This document shows positions 34,795 to 44,308 of a DNA stretch of 64,000 bases, piece after piece. The stretch is from Asaia bogorensis (GTDB taxonomy: Bacteria > Pseudomonadota > Alphaproteobacteria > Acetobacterales > Acetobacteraceae). Location: assembly GCA_945869965.1 (NCBI GenBank), contig CAMBRC010000008.1:1-64000 (forward strand), given 5' to 3'. The position numbers and the translations under genes were made by a program. The notes beneath the pieces were generated by a model. It had not been told where the DNA came from and made no database searches. It was given only the letters and a program-made list of their open reading frames with translations. Positions within the stretch are counted from its first letter, which is position 1. The number at the start of each line of letters is the position of its first letter.

Positions 34795-36295
34795 GGCCCT
34801 GTCCGGAGAATCTGGCCGGCCGGACGCGCCGGTGGTGCTGGTGGAGCGCGACCGGGGTGCGCTGCGCATCACCGCCGGTGATCGGCAGGCACTGGCGCTG
34901 AACCTGGCACCCGGCTTGTCATTGGCGGATGCGCGCGCGCGTCGGCCCGGGCTGGTCGCGTTGCCGGCCCAGCCGGAGGAGGATCGTGCCTTCCTGGTCC
35001 GGCTTGCCGCCTGGTGCGAGCGGTTTACTCCGCTGGTGGCGCTGGACCCACCGGACGGGTTGCTGCTGGACGTGACCGGCGGCGCCCATCTGTTCGGCGG
35101 CGAGGCGGCGTTGCTGGCGTTGGCACAGCGGCGGCTGGCGGCGGCCGGGCTGCCGCCGCGCGCGGCGATCGCGGGCACGCCGGATGCGGCACGCGCCCTG
35201 GTGCGGTTCGGGCCGGATGGTGCGGTGCCAGTGGACGACGACATGGGGGGCGGCGACATGGCGGCGCTGCGGCCGTTGCCGGTGGCCGCCCTGGGTGCCG
35301 CGCCCGACGTGACGACCGCCCTGCGCCGGGCGGGGCTGCGCACGCTCGGTGACCTGGCCGAGCGGCGGGCCGAGGCGATCACGGCGCGCTTCGGGGCAGC
35401 GCTGGTGACGCGGCTGCACGCCGTGCTGGGGCGCGAGGACCGGCACATCACCCCGCTGCGCCGCCCGCCCGACTGCCTGGCGGAGCGGCAATTCGCTGAA
35501 CCCCTGGTCGATGCCGGCTCGCTGGAAATGGTGGTGGAGGCATTGATCCGCGAGGTGGCCGCCATGCTGGAGCGGCGCGGCCAGGGCGGGCGGCGCTTCG
35601 AACTGGCGTTCTTTCGCGTCGATGGCAACGTCCGCCATGTGGCGCTGGAAACCGGCCGCCCGTCGCGCGACGTGCCTGCCCTGCTGCGCTTGTGGCGCGA
35701 GCAGGTGGCGGCGCTGGCCGATCCTCTCGACCCCGGCTTCGACCCCGGCCTCGGCTTTGACGCCATCCGGCTGGCGGTGCCGCTGTGCGAGCCGATGCCG
35801 CGCGGCCAGGGCCAACTGGACGGGCGCGGCACCGAGGACGAAAGTGTGGCCGAACTGATCGACCGGCTATCCGTCCGCTTCGGCCGCGACCGCGTGCTGC
35901 GTTTCGTGCGCCGCGACACCCATGATCCGCGCCGCGAAGTGCGGGCGGTGCCGGCGACCTCCGACGCCACCGGCCCGCCCTGGCCGTCCCCCGAACCCGG
36001 CGAGCCGCCCACCCGGCCGCTGCACCTGTTCGAACCGCCGCAGCCGATCGAGACCGTGTCGGAAATCCCCGACGCGGCACCCCGGCGTTTCCGCTGGCGC
36101 GGCCAGGTGCACGAGGTCGCCCGCGCCGAGGGGCCGGAACGGATCGGACGGGAATGGTGGCGCGACGCCGACACGCCGGTGCGCGACTATTACCGCGTGG
36201 AGGACACCGCGGGGCATCGGTTCTGGGTATTCCGCGCCGGGCTGCATGGCGAGGATGCGGCGCCGCGCTGGTTCCTGCATGGGCTGTTTGCATGA
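34694..36295 (+). CDS. imuB: ImuB, Y-family polymerase-like protein
   Basis: The 533-residue protein is related to Y-family DNA polymerases but lacks the catalytic acidic residues, as ImuB does; it links DnaE2 to the beta clamp. Typical stretches are RRYLALWWPFLPTDRLRR at the start, WCERFTPLVALDPPDGLLLD, and ITGGAHLFGG-like DVTGGAHLFGGE near residue 115. An HhH-like region (LRRAGLRTLGDLAERR) lies near residue 212. The start at 34694 overlaps imuA by 101 bases, longer than usual; a later start is possible but would cut the conserved N-terminus. Confidence 0.88.
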   Translation: MPPFPPTGSRRYLALWWPFLPTDRLRRAGLLPPEALSGESGRPDAPVVLVERDRGALRITAGDRQALALNLAPGLSLADARARRPGLVALPAQPEEDRAFLVRLAAWCERFTPLVALDPPDGLLLDVTGGAHLFGGEAALLALAQRRLAAAGLPPRAAIAGTPDAARALVRFGPDGAVPVDDDMGGGDMAALRPLPVAALGAAPDVTTALRRAGLRTLGDLAERRAEAITARFGAALVTRLHAVLGREDRHITPLRRPPDCLAERQFAEPLVDAGSLEMVVEALIREVAAMLERRGQGGRRFELAFFRVDGNVRHVALETGRPSRDVPALLRLWREQVAALADPLDPGFDPGLGFDAIRLAVPLCEPMPRGQGQLDGRGTEDESVAELIDRLSVRFGRDRVLRFVRRDTHDPRREVRAVPATSDATGPPWPSPEPGEPPTRPLHLFEPPQPIETVSEIPDAAPRRFRWRGQVHEVARAEGPERIGREWWRDADTPVRDYYRVEDTAGHRFWVFRAGLHGEDAAPRWFLHGLFA

Positions 36296-36307
36296 AGAAG
36301 AAAGGCT

Positions 36308-36419
36308 CTTCTTTTTGTGAACAAAAAGAAGCAAAAAAACTTTACTCATTTAAGACGGACGCCCCCGTCAGTGAATGGATGAAGTTTTTTTTGCTTCTTT
36401 TTTGTTCACAAAAAAGAAG
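36308..36419. repeat. Family A paired hairpin repeat inside the mutasome operon (locus 11)
   Basis: The left half is at 36308-36351 (CTTC...GAAG hairpin, tail CTTTACTCATTT) and the right half at 36372-36419 (TGAATGGATGAAGTTT then a longer hairpin with loop GTTCA). It separates imuB from dnaE2, which normally follow each other closely. If the hairpins terminate transcription, dnaE2 needs read-through or its own promoter. Confidence 0.85.
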
Positions 36420-36428
36420 AATCTTCCT

Positions 36429-39400
36429 GTGACTTCCTACGCCGAACTCGCCGCCGCGACGAACTTCTCGTTCCTGCGCGGCGCCTCGCCCGGGCCGAAC
36501 ATGGTGCTGACGGCACTGCTGTTGGGGCACACCGGGCTGGGCATCGCCGACCGCAACACGCTGGCCGGGGTGGTGCGTGCCTGGGCCATGCTGCGCGCCC
36601 TGCGCGAGGACGGACTGCCGCCGCCCGAGAAGCTGCGCGACGGCGGCAGTCCTGGCGAGCATGTGTGGCTGGAGAACCCGGTCTTCGCTGATCTGCCCTT
36701 CACAGCCGAGCAGATGAAGGCGATGGCGAAGGGGTTTCGCCTGGCGACCGGCGCCCGCCTGGTCTTTGCCGACGGCACGCCGGACATCGTCGCCTATCCC
36801 GCCGACCGCGCTGGCTGGGGTCGGCTGTGCCGGCTGCTGACCCTGGGCAACCGGCGGGCGCGCAAGGGCGGCTGCATCCTGCATCTGGCCGACCTGCTGG
36901 CCGATGCCGCAGGGTTGCTGCTGGTGGTGCTGCCGGAGCACGATCCGCCCCCGGCGCTGCTCGCGCGGCTTGCCGCTGTTGCACCGCGATCGATCTGGCT
37001 GGGGGTGGCGATGCGCCGGCGCGGCGACGACCGCCGGCGGCTGGCGCGGCTGCGCGACATGGCAGGCGCGGCGGGCATGAAGCTGCTGGCGGTCAACGAC
37101 GCGCTTTACGACTCGCCGGCCCAGCGTGATCTCCAGGACGTGCTGACCTGCATCCGCGAAGGGGTGCCGATCGAGGGCGCCGGCCGCCTGCTGGAGGCCA
37201 ATGCCGAGCGGCACCTGAAGCTGCCGGCGGAGATGGTCCGCCTGTTCCGCGACGCACCGGAGGCGATCGAGGAGACGCAACACCTGCTGGCTCGCATCGG
37301 CTTCGACCTCGGCGAGCTGAAGCACGAATACCCCGACGAGCCCGTCCCGCCCGGCTGGGACGCGCAGGACTGGCTGGCCGAGCTGACCCGCCAGGGCGCG
37401 CATCGTCGCTATCCCGAAGGTGTGCCGGCCAAGGTGACGGCGCTGCTGGACCAGGAACTCGCCCTGATCGCCAAGCTGGATTACGCGCGCTACTTCCTGA
37501 CGATCCAGCAAATCGTCGCCTTCGCCGACAGAAGCGGCATCCTGTGCCAGGGGCGCGGCTCGGCGGCCAATTCGGCCGTGTGTTTTGTCCTCGGCATCAC
37601 CGCCGTCGACCCGGCGGAGAACGACGTGCTGTTCGCGCGCTTCATCTCCGAGGAACGGCGCGAGCCGCCCGACATCGACGTCGATTTCGAGCATGAGCGG
37701 CGCGAGGAGGTGATCCAGTGGATCTACGCCACCTATGGCCGCCATCGCGCCGCCCTGGCGGGCACCGTGATCCATTACCGCCCGCGCAGCGCCATCCGCG
37801 AGGCCGGCCGCGTGCTCGGCCTCACCGAGGACATCACCGCGCGGCTGGCCGGGATGCAATGGGGCAGCTGGGGCGGCAGCCTGGGGCCGGAGCGGGTGCG
37901 CCAAGCGGGGCTCGACCCCGACAATCCCGAGATCAGCCGCGCCACCGGTTTTGCCGAGCGCCTGCTGGGCTTCCCGCGCCACCTCTCCCAGCATGTCGGC
38001 GGCTTCATCCTGGCGCGCGGCCGGCTGGACGAGATGGTGCCGGTCGGCAACGGGGCGATGCCCGACCGCACCTTCATCGAATGGGACAAGGACGATATCG
38101 ACGCGCTCGGCCTGATGAAGGTCGATGTGCTGGCGCTCGGCATGCTGACCTGCATCCGCAAGGCGTTCGATCTGCTGCGCCAGCACGCGGCCATCGACTG
38201 GGGCCTGGCCGACGTGCCGCGCGAGGATGGGCCGACCTACGACATGCTGTGCGAGGGCAAGTCCCTGGGCGTGTTCCAGGTCGAAAGCCGGGCGCAGATG
38301 AACATGCTGCCGCGCCTCAAGCCGCGCCGCTTCTACGACCTGGTGATCCAGGTGGCGATCGTCCGGCCGGGACCGATCCAGGGCGACATGGTGCACCCCT
38401 ACCTGCGCCGGCGGAACAAGCTGGAGAAACCCGACTACCCCTCGCCCGCCCCGCCGCACGACCCCGACGAGCTCCGCGAGGTGCTGGCCAAGACCGAGGG
38501 CGTGCCGCTGTTCCAGGAACAGGCGATGAAGCTGGCCATGGTCGCCGCCGAGTTCAACGACGCCGAGGCGAACGGCCTGCGCCGCGCCATGGCGACCTTC
38601 CGCAATGTCGGCACCATCGGCAGCTTCGAGGCCAAGATGGTCGGCCGCATGGTCGCGCGCGGCTACGAGCGCGAGTTCGCCCAGCGCTGCTTCGACCAGA
38701 TCAAGGGCTTCGGCAGCTATGGCTTTCCCGAGAGCCACGCAGCGTCTTTCGCCAAGCTGGTCTACATCTCGTCGTATCTGAAATGCCATCACCCCGCCGC
38801 CTTCGCCTGCGCGTTGCTGAACGCCCAGCCGATGGGCTTCTACGCCCCGGCCCAGATCGTGCGCGAGGCGCAGGAGAACGGCGGCGTCGAGCCGCGCGCC
38901 GTCGACGTCAACCACAGCGACTGGGACAACACGCTCGAAAGCGGCGCCCCCTTCGCCCTGCGCCTCGGCTTCCGCCAGGTCGATGGCTTCGCCGAGGCTT
39001 GGGCCCGCCGCATCGAAGCGGCGCGCGGCTCGGGGTTTGTTGACGTCGAGGAACTGCGGCACCGCACCGGCCTGCCGGCCCACGCGATGCGGCGGTTGGC
39101 CGATGCCGACGCCTTCCGTTCGCTCGGCCTGGACCGGCGCGAGGCATTGTGGGCCGTCCGCCGCCTGCCCGATGATGACGCGCTGCCCCTGTTCGCGGCC
39201 GCGGCAACCAATGAGATGGGCGCGGAAGTGGCGCAGCCCCTGCCGGCGATGGCGCTGCACGAGCATGTGGTGGCCGACTACCAGACGGTGCGCCTGTCGC
39301 TGAAGGGCCACCCGATGGGCCTGCTGCGCCAGCACTTCCGTCAAGACCGTGTCGTGACCTGCGCCGAAGCCAACGCCCTGGCGGACGGGCGGCGCGCCCG

Positions 39401-39746
39401 CGTGGCCGGGGTGGTGCTGGTGCGCCAGCGGCCCGGCAGCGGCAATGCCATCTTCATCACCCTCGAGGACGAAACCGCCGTCGTCAACGTTGTGCTCTGG
39501 GCGCGCCAGTTCGAGGAATTCCGCGCCGCGGTGATGTCCGCCCGGCTGATGCTGGTCGAAGGGCTGATGCAGCGAAGCCCGGAAGGCGTGGTCCACCTGA
39601 TGGCGCGCGCGATCGAAGACCGCAGCGCCGACCTCCTGGCGCTGTCGGATACGCATGCCGCAATTAGCGCCGACGAACCGCCACCGCCCCGCGCCCGGCA
39701 TCCGCGCGAGGTCCGCATGCTGCCGAAGTCCAGGGATTTTCATTGA
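36429..39746 (+). CDS. dnaE2: Error-prone DNA polymerase DnaE2 (ImuC)
   Basis: The protein has 1105 residues from the GTG at 36429 (VTSYAELAAATNFSFLRGAS, the standard DnaE2 start after Met). An ATG at 36375 would add 18 residues encoded by the repeat and is judged false. The C-family polymerase core has catalytic Asp in PPDIDVDFEHERREEV near residue 420. GRGSAANSAVCFVLGI, LSQHVGGFI and KGFGSYGFPESHAASFAKL are also present. The C-terminal OB fold (RVAGVVLVRQRPG...) is kept. It carries out translesion synthesis with ImuA and ImuB under SOS control. Confidence 0.96.
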   Translation: MTSYAELAAATNFSFLRGASPGPNMVLTALLLGHTGLGIADRNTLAGVVRAWAMLRALREDGLPPPEKLRDGGSPGEHVWLENPVFADLPFTAEQMKAMAKGFRLATGARLVFADGTPDIVAYPADRAGWGRLCRLLTLGNRRARKGGCILHLADLLADAAGLLLVVLPEHDPPPALLARLAAVAPRSIWLGVAMRRRGDDRRRLARLRDMAGAAGMKLLAVNDALYDSPAQRDLQDVLTCIREGVPIEGAGRLLEANAERHLKLPAEMVRLFRDAPEAIEETQHLLARIGFDLGELKHEYPDEPVPPGWDAQDWLAELTRQGAHRRYPEGVPAKVTALLDQELALIAKLDYARYFLTIQQIVAFADRSGILCQGRGSAANSAVCFVLGITAVDPAENDVLFARFISEERREPPDIDVDFEHERREEVIQWIYATYGRHRAALAGTVIHYRPRSAIREAGRVLGLTEDITARLAGMQWGSWGGSLGPERVRQAGLDPDNPEISRATGFAERLLGFPRHLSQHVGGFILARGRLDEMVPVGNGAMPDRTFIEWDKDDIDALGLMKVDVLALGMLTCIRKAFDLLRQHAAIDWGLADVPREDGPTYDMLCEGKSLGVFQVESRAQMNMLPRLKPRRFYDLVIQVAIVRPGPIQGDMVHPYLRRRNKLEKPDYPSPAPPHDPDELREVLAKTEGVPLFQEQAMKLAMVAAEFNDAEANGLRRAMATFRNVGTIGSFEAKMVGRMVARGYEREFAQRCFDQIKGFGSYGFPESHAASFAKLVYISSYLKCHHPAAFACALLNAQPMGFYAPAQIVREAQENGGVEPRAVDVNHSDWDNTLESGAPFALRLGFRQVDGFAEAWARRIEAARGSGFVDVEELRHRTGLPAHAMRRLADADAFRSLGLDRREALWAVRRLPDDDALPLFAAAATNEMGAEVAQPLPAMALHEHVVADYQTVRLSLKGHPMGLLRQHFRQDRVVTCAEANALADGRRARVAGVVLVRQRPGSGNAIFITLEDETAVVNVVLWARQFEEFRAAVMSARLMLVEGLMQRSPEGVVHLMARAIEDRSADLLALSDTHAAISADEPPPPRARHPREVRMLPKSRDFH

Positions 39747-39750
39747 AACA

Positions 39751-39868
39751 AGGCAAGGCCAGGGCTTTGCCCTGGACCCACCAAGGGCCGGCGGCCCTTG
39801 GATCCCATGAATTTAAGGTCCAGGGGCTTGGCCCCTGGTGGGTCCAGGGCGAAGCCCTGGCCTTGCCT
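39751..39868. repeat. Family C long palindrome (copy 1)
   Basis: A 33-base arm (39751-39783, AGGCAAGGCCAGGGCTTTGC...) is repeated inverted at 39836-39868 with one mismatch. Inside lie AAGGGCCGGCGGCCCTTGG and CCAGGGGCTTGGCCCCTGG, each able to form its own hairpin. It starts 4 bases after the dnaE2 stop and precedes the convergent yghU gene. Confidence 0.9.
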
Positions 39869-39885
39869 GTCTGGAGTCTTGTGTA

Positions 39886-40755
39886 TCAGCTCGCGATCTT
39901 GTCCTGCGTCTTCGTGTCGAAATCGCTCGCATCATGGCGCTCATGCAGCTGTTGCGACGGCTCGCCGGACATGCGGTTGACGATCCGGCCGCGCTTCACC
40001 GCCGGGCGCGCGGCAATCGTGTCAGCCCAGCGCTGGACATTCTTGTATTCGTCCACTCCCAGGAATGTGCCGGCACCATACAGCAGCCCCTTGGCCAGCC
40101 CGCCGTACCAGGGCCAGACCGCGATGTCGGCGATGGTGTAGTTGGCCCCGCCGAGATAGGCGCTCTCCGCCAGGCGGCGGTCCAGCACGTCGAGCTGGCG
40201 CTTGGTTTCCATGGCGAAGCGGTCGATCGCGTATTCGTTCTTCATCGGCGCATAGGCGTAGAAATGCCCGAAGCCGCCGCCGAGATACGGCGCGCTGCCC
40301 ATCTGCCAGAACAGCCAGGACAGGCATTCCGCGCGCGCCGCCGGTTCGGTTGGCAGGAGGGCACCGAACTTCTCGGCCAGGTGCATCAGGATCGCGCCGG
40401 ATTCGAACACCCGGATCGGCGCAGGTCCGCTGCGATCGACCAGGGCGGGGATCTTGGAGTTCGGGTTGACGGCGACAAAGCCGCTGCCGAACTGGTCGCC
40501 GGCGCCGATCTTGATCAGCCAGGCATCGTATTCCGCGCCGGTATGCCCGAGCGCCAGCAACTCCTCCAGCATCACCGTGACTTTTTGGCCATTGGGCGTG
40601 CCGAGCGAATAGAGCTGCATCGGGTGCTTACCGACCGGCAGCTCCTTGTCATGCGTCGCGCCGGCGATCGGCCGGTTGATGCTGGCGAACCGGCCGCCAT
40701 TTTCCTTGTTCCAGGTCCAAACGTCGGGCGGCGTGTAGTCCGGGGTATCGGTCAT
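39886..40755 (-). CDS. yghU: Glutathione-dependent disulfide-bond oxidoreductase, YghU type
   Basis: The 289-residue GST-fold protein matches E. coli YghU along its length: VWTWNKENGGRFASINRP near the start, LPVGKHPMQLYSLGTPNGQK, VNPNSKIPALVD, FESGAILMHLAEKFG, YLGGGFGHFYAYAP and the C-terminal VKRGRIVNRMSG then LHERHDASDF. YghU has disulfide-bond reductase activity with two bound glutathiones and TN/T residues in place of the usual Cys. It is cytoplasmic. The start ATG at 40755 fits the family. Confidence 0.95.
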   Translation of the reverse strand: MTDTPDYTPPDVWTWNKENGGRFASINRPIAGATHDKELPVGKHPMQLYSLGTPNGQKVTVMLEELLALGHTGAEYDAWLIKIGAGDQFGSGFVAVNPNSKIPALVDRSGPAPIRVFESGAILMHLAEKFGALLPTEPAARAECLSWLFWQMGSAPYLGGGFGHFYAYAPMKNEYAIDRFAMETKRQLDVLDRRLAESAYLGGANYTIADIAVWPWYGGLAKGLLYGAGTFLGVDEYKNVQRWADTIAARPAVKRGRIVNRMSGEPSQQLHERHDASDFDTKTQDKIAS

Positions 40756-40802
40756 GCTATGCGCTCCAGAAAGCGGTGGCCAGAAATCAGCGGGCGTGGG
40801 TA

Positions 40803-41267
40803 TCAGGCAACGGGATCGAGCACCACGACCGGAATTTCCCGGTCGACTGCCTTGCGCTGATAATCGGCAAAGGGCGGCCAGATCACCACCGCCTTCTCCC
40901 ACAGCGCCGCCCGCTCGGCGCCCGAAGCGGTGCGAGCCTTGGCCTGCATCTTCGCGGTGCCGACCTGCACCTCCACCACCGGATTGGCCAGCAGGTTGCG
41001 ATACCAGCCGGGATGGGCGGGCGCGCCACCCTTGGACGCGATGACGAAATAGGAATTGCCCGCCTGACCGTAGAACAGCGGGAACAGGAACTTCTCGCCG
41101 CTCTTGCGCCCGGTGGTCGTCAACAGCAGCGATGGCACCGACATGGTCGGCAGGTTCGGCGCGTTGATCGTGTACATGTGCCCGTCGGTGCCGCCGCTCG
41201 ACAGGTAGCGGCCGACATGGTCGACCATCCATTGCGGCAGGTTCGGCGCCAGTTTTGCGTCGCTCAT
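40803..41267 (-). CDS. DUF385/Ddn-like deazaflavin-type reductase
   Basis: The 154-residue protein shows LLLTTTGRKSGEKFLFPLFY near residue 47, with FVIASKGGAPAHPGWYRNLL and NPVVEVQVG following. This is the pattern of the F420/deazaflavin-dependent nitroreductase family (PF04075). That family is large in actinobacteria; proteobacterial members may use other flavins or heme, so the cofactor is uncertain. It lies 47 bases upstream of yghU on the same strand and is divergent from the kinase gene. Confidence 0.8.
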   Translation of the reverse strand: MSDAKLAPNLPQWMVDHVGRYLSSGGTDGHMYTINAPNLPTMSVPSLLLTTTGRKSGEKFLFPLFYGQAGNSYFVIASKGGAPAHPGWYRNLLANPVVEVQVGTAKMQAKARTASGAERAALWEKAVVIWPPFADYQRKAVDREIPVVVLDPVA

Positions 41268-41450
41268 TTCTCGTACCTCCTTGCCGGTCCCCGTGCACCA
41301 GTCGTGCCGTGCGGGGATCGCGGTGAATTCACTGGGCCTATTGTGGTGCGGGCGGCGGCGATCCGCTAGGTTGCCCCCGGCAAACCCGCCCAACCTGCTT
41401 CCCAACACGTGGAGACCGGCCTCGATGCCGCGACCGGACGTCCCGCCGCG

Positions 41451-43361
41451 ATGAGTGACCAGGCTTCCCGCGACGATGCCATCTGGCCAAACGACGTGCT
41501 CGCCCAGGGCACGGTTCTGAACGGCTATCGCATTGTCCGCCTGCTCGGCCGCGGCGGCTTTGGCGTGACCTATCTGGCCGAGGACCTGCTCGGCCAGTTC
41601 TTTGCGCTCAAGGAATACTTCCCGCGCCAGTTCGCGGTGCGCCAGGGCATGCAGGTCCACGCCGCCTCGGCCGGCGAGACCCAGGTCTTCGACGATTGCC
41701 GCAGCCGCTTTGTCTATGAGGCGCGCGCCCTCATCGGCCTTGGCCGCACCCGCGCCGGTCAATCCAGCACTGGCCAAACCGACATCGTGCGGGTGCAGAC
41801 ATTCTTCGAGGCGAACGGTACCGCCTATATGGTGATGGAATACATCATCGGCCGCACGCTTCAGGCGGCCCTGCGCGACCACCCCGGCGGCATGCCGCAG
41901 GAAGACCTGCGCCGCATCCTGTCCGACATCCTCGCCGGTCTCGCCGTGGTGCACGAGGCCGGCCTGATGCACCGCGACATCAAGCCGGCCAACATCCTGT
42001 TGCGCGACGACATCAGCCCAGTGCTGATCGATTTCGGCTCCTCGCGCGAGGCGCGCGGCCAGCAGACGCACGGCTTCACCCAGATATTCTCGGGCGGCTA
42101 CGCCCCGCCGGAACAGATCCTCGGGACCCGCCAGGGCCCGTTCTCCGACATCTATGCCGTCGGCGCGATCGGTTACGAAGCGATCGGCGGCAAGGTCACG
42201 GACGCCATTACCCGCCAGCACGCCGCCTCGTCGCGAGCGACCGGACCGATGGCACCCGCGGTGGAAATCGGCGCCGGCCGGTATGACGCAGGCTTCCTCG
42301 CGGTGATCGACGCCGCCCTGGCGCTGGACCCCGCCGACCGGCCCGGCTCGGCCGGCGCGATGGCGCAGATGCTGACCCAGGCGCATTCGGTCACGCGCGG
42401 CACCGCGCCAACCCCCGCGCCCATGCCCGTGCTAACCGTCGCGCCGCCGGCACCGTTGACGACCGCACCGGCGACGACCGTATCGGCAGGCAACACCGCG
42501 GCGCCCGCCCGGCGCCTGTGGCCGTGGTTCGTCGGCGCCGGTGCGTTGGCAGCAGTGATCGCACTGGGGGTCGGTTTCGGCCGCACCCTGTTCCAGCCAC
42601 CGCCCCCTGCCCCACCCCGCCAGGCGGCAGTCGTGCCGTCGCTGCCGACGCCGGTCTTGCCGCTCCCGCCGCCCGCGGCCATGCCGGCACCGCCGCGGCC
42701 GGTAGCGACGCCGCAATCGCCGCCGGCGATCCCGGTCTCGACCGGACTGGCGGCGTTGCGCATCGAAGCGGCCACGCTGCCCTGTGCGCTCGTGCTGCTG
42801 TCACAGGACGACGCCGGCGTGATCAGCGTCACCGGCCCGGCGCGGCAGGACCTGACGTTGGAAAGCTTTCTGAACCATGCGCGCGCCGGCGGCTATCGCC
42901 TCCAGGTCGCCACCGATCCGCTCGATCCCGGCCTGTGTCCGCCGATCATGGTCCTCGGTGATGCGGTGCGGCGCGAACGGGCGCGCGAGACGATCCGCCT
43001 GGCGATGGCCGATGGCGAGGTCGCCGCCGGCGCGCCGTTTGCCGCCACCCTGCAAGGTACCGGTGGCGGCATGCTGCAAGTCGACCTGCACACCAATGAC
43101 GGGGTGGTCCACCACGTGATGCGCCGCGCGGTGCCGTCGGGCCAATGGAGCATCCGCCTCCAGGCAACCGCACCATCGCGCCCGGGGCAGCATATGCTGA
43201 CCGCGACCGCCACCACCGGCCCGCTCGACCTCGGCGCCCGCCCGGCCCAGGAACCGGTGGGCGAGTATCTCACCGTACTGCAACGCGAACTCGACCGCGC
43301 GGCACAGGCCACTGGCACGGCGGCGCGGGCTGAGGTGCTCTTGTTTCGGGTAAAGCCCTAA
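41451..43361 (+). CDS. Membrane-anchored eukaryotic-type Ser/Thr protein kinase
   Basis: The 636-residue protein has an N-terminal kinase domain with LLGRGGFGVTYLAED near residue 32, the ATP-binding Lys in FALKEYFPRQF, the catalytic loop MHRDIKPANILL near residue 170, and DFGSSREARG. A proline/alanine-rich linker, one membrane segment near residues 360-382 (LWPWFVGAGALAAVIALGVG) and another proline-rich stretch follow. The C-terminal 190 residues form an uncharacterised, probably periplasmic domain with two Cys. Kinases with ALKEYFP are often tied to type VI secretion or stress signalling; nothing nearby supports either. Confidence 0.85.
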   Translation: MSDQASRDDAIWPNDVLAQGTVLNGYRIVRLLGRGGFGVTYLAEDLLGQFFALKEYFPRQFAVRQGMQVHAASAGETQVFDDCRSRFVYEARALIGLGRTRAGQSSTGQTDIVRVQTFFEANGTAYMVMEYIIGRTLQAALRDHPGGMPQEDLRRILSDILAGLAVVHEAGLMHRDIKPANILLRDDISPVLIDFGSSREARGQQTHGFTQIFSGGYAPPEQILGTRQGPFSDIYAVGAIGYEAIGGKVTDAITRQHAASSRATGPMAPAVEIGAGRYDAGFLAVIDAALALDPADRPGSAGAMAQMLTQAHSVTRGTAPTPAPMPVLTVAPPAPLTTAPATTVSAGNTAAPARRLWPWFVGAGALAAVIALGVGFGRTLFQPPPPAPPRQAAVVPSLPTPVLPLPPPAAMPAPPRPVATPQSPPAIPVSTGLAALRIEAATLPCALVLLSQDDAGVISVTGPARQDLTLESFLNHARAGGYRLQVATDPLDPGLCPPIMVLGDAVRRERARETIRLAMADGEVAAGAPFAATLQGTGGGMLQVDLHTNDGVVHHVMRRAVPSGQWSIRLQATAPSRPGQHMLTATATTGPLDLGARPAQEPVGEYLTVLQRELDRAAQATGTAARAEVLLFRVKP

Positions 43362-43396
43362 AAAACTAGGCTGGGCGGAGCCTAATCCTACCTCTC

Positions 43397-44308
43397 TCAC
43401 CCAATCCGCATCGGGTTCGTCCACGCCTTCCGCCCGGCGGCATCGATCGCCACCACCCGCACCCAGCCCCCGCGCAGCTTCGTCAGGTCGAGCAGCGCCT
43501 CGGTCATCGCCTGGCCCGCCACCTTCACCGCGCGCGACGCCGCCCCCAGCGCCATGACGCGGGTGACCGCCGAGGTCCGCACGATCAGAGTGTCGCCCTC
43601 GATGCGCATGTCGTGGAACTCCGGCCCCTGGCTGGCATAGAAATCACCCGCCTTGAGCGCCGCCAGGATCGCCGCGGGCGCGTTCTCCGCCGCCTTGACC
43701 ATCACCCAGCCGCCGAAGGCATCGGCATTCTCGTCCGCCGCGTCGGTGAAATGCGCGTCATCGACGGCGATGGCAGAAAAGTCATGCCCCTCGCCCAGCA
43801 TCCGGTCGAGCAGATAGGCGCCATCCGCCCGGTCGGCGTCGATCAGGCAGTTGTGGTTGTAGATCTCGATCGCATGCACAAAGGACAGCGCCCGCCCGTC
43901 GGCCTCGGTCAGCCCGTACCATTGCGGATGCGCGATCGCCACGAACGCCCCGGCGTCGATCGCCCGCCGCGCCAGCTCCGGCCCGCTCTCCTCCGCCGCC
44001 GCCGGTGCGAAATCGAACGGCAGCCCGACGGCCAGGATGTGCCAGATATCGCCCTGCGACGTCCGCCCGGCATGCAACTCCGCCCCGATCAGCGTGGTGA
44101 AGCCCGGCGCCCGATGCCCGGTGGTGTCGGTGATCGGCCAGTCATAGCGCGCCAGGAAATGATCGGTCAGCGCATAGAAATCGTACCCCATCGCCCGATA
44201 CCGCCGCGACACCTCCTCCGGCGCCAGCTTACCGTCCGAGCGCGTGCTGTGCGTATGCAGGTTCCCGCGCAGGAACCGCCCGGGCTTGCCGAAACTGGCC
44301 AGCGTCAT
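43397..44308 (-). CDS. PHP/CehA-type metal-dependent hydrolase
   Basis: The 303-residue protein has the PHP motif [20 protein letters not shown] near residue 12, then [26 protein letters not shown] and the late VDDAHF. This matches the CehA/McbA group of phosphoesterase-like hydrolases (carbaryl hydrolase relatives). The ATG at 44308 overlaps the stop of tctA (ATGA), so it belongs to the transporter operon and probably acts on an imported ester or phosphoester. No signal peptide is seen. Confidence 0.82.
   Translation of the reverse strand: MTLASFGKPGRFLRGNLHTHSTRSDGKLAPEEVSRRYRAMGYDFYALTDHFLARYDWPITDTTGHRAPGFTTLIGAELHAGRTSQGDIWHILAVGLPFDFAPAAAEESGPELARRAIDAGAFVAIAHPQWYGLTEADGRALSFVHAIEIYNHNCLIDADRADGAYLLDRMLGEGHDFSAIAVDDAHFTDAADENADAFGGWVMVKAAENAPAAILAALKAGDFYASQGPEFHDMRIEGDTLIVRTSAVTRVMALGAASRAVKVAGQAMTEALLDLTKLRGGWVRVVAIDAAGRKAWTNPMRIG

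Noticed and set aside
36342..39743. A continuous minus-strand frame of over 1100 codons opposite dnaE2
   Set aside because: It is an antisense shadow of a GC-rich gene. Its product is repetitive in His/Gly/Asp/Val with no family resemblance, while the plus strand codes a full DnaE2 with all motifs.
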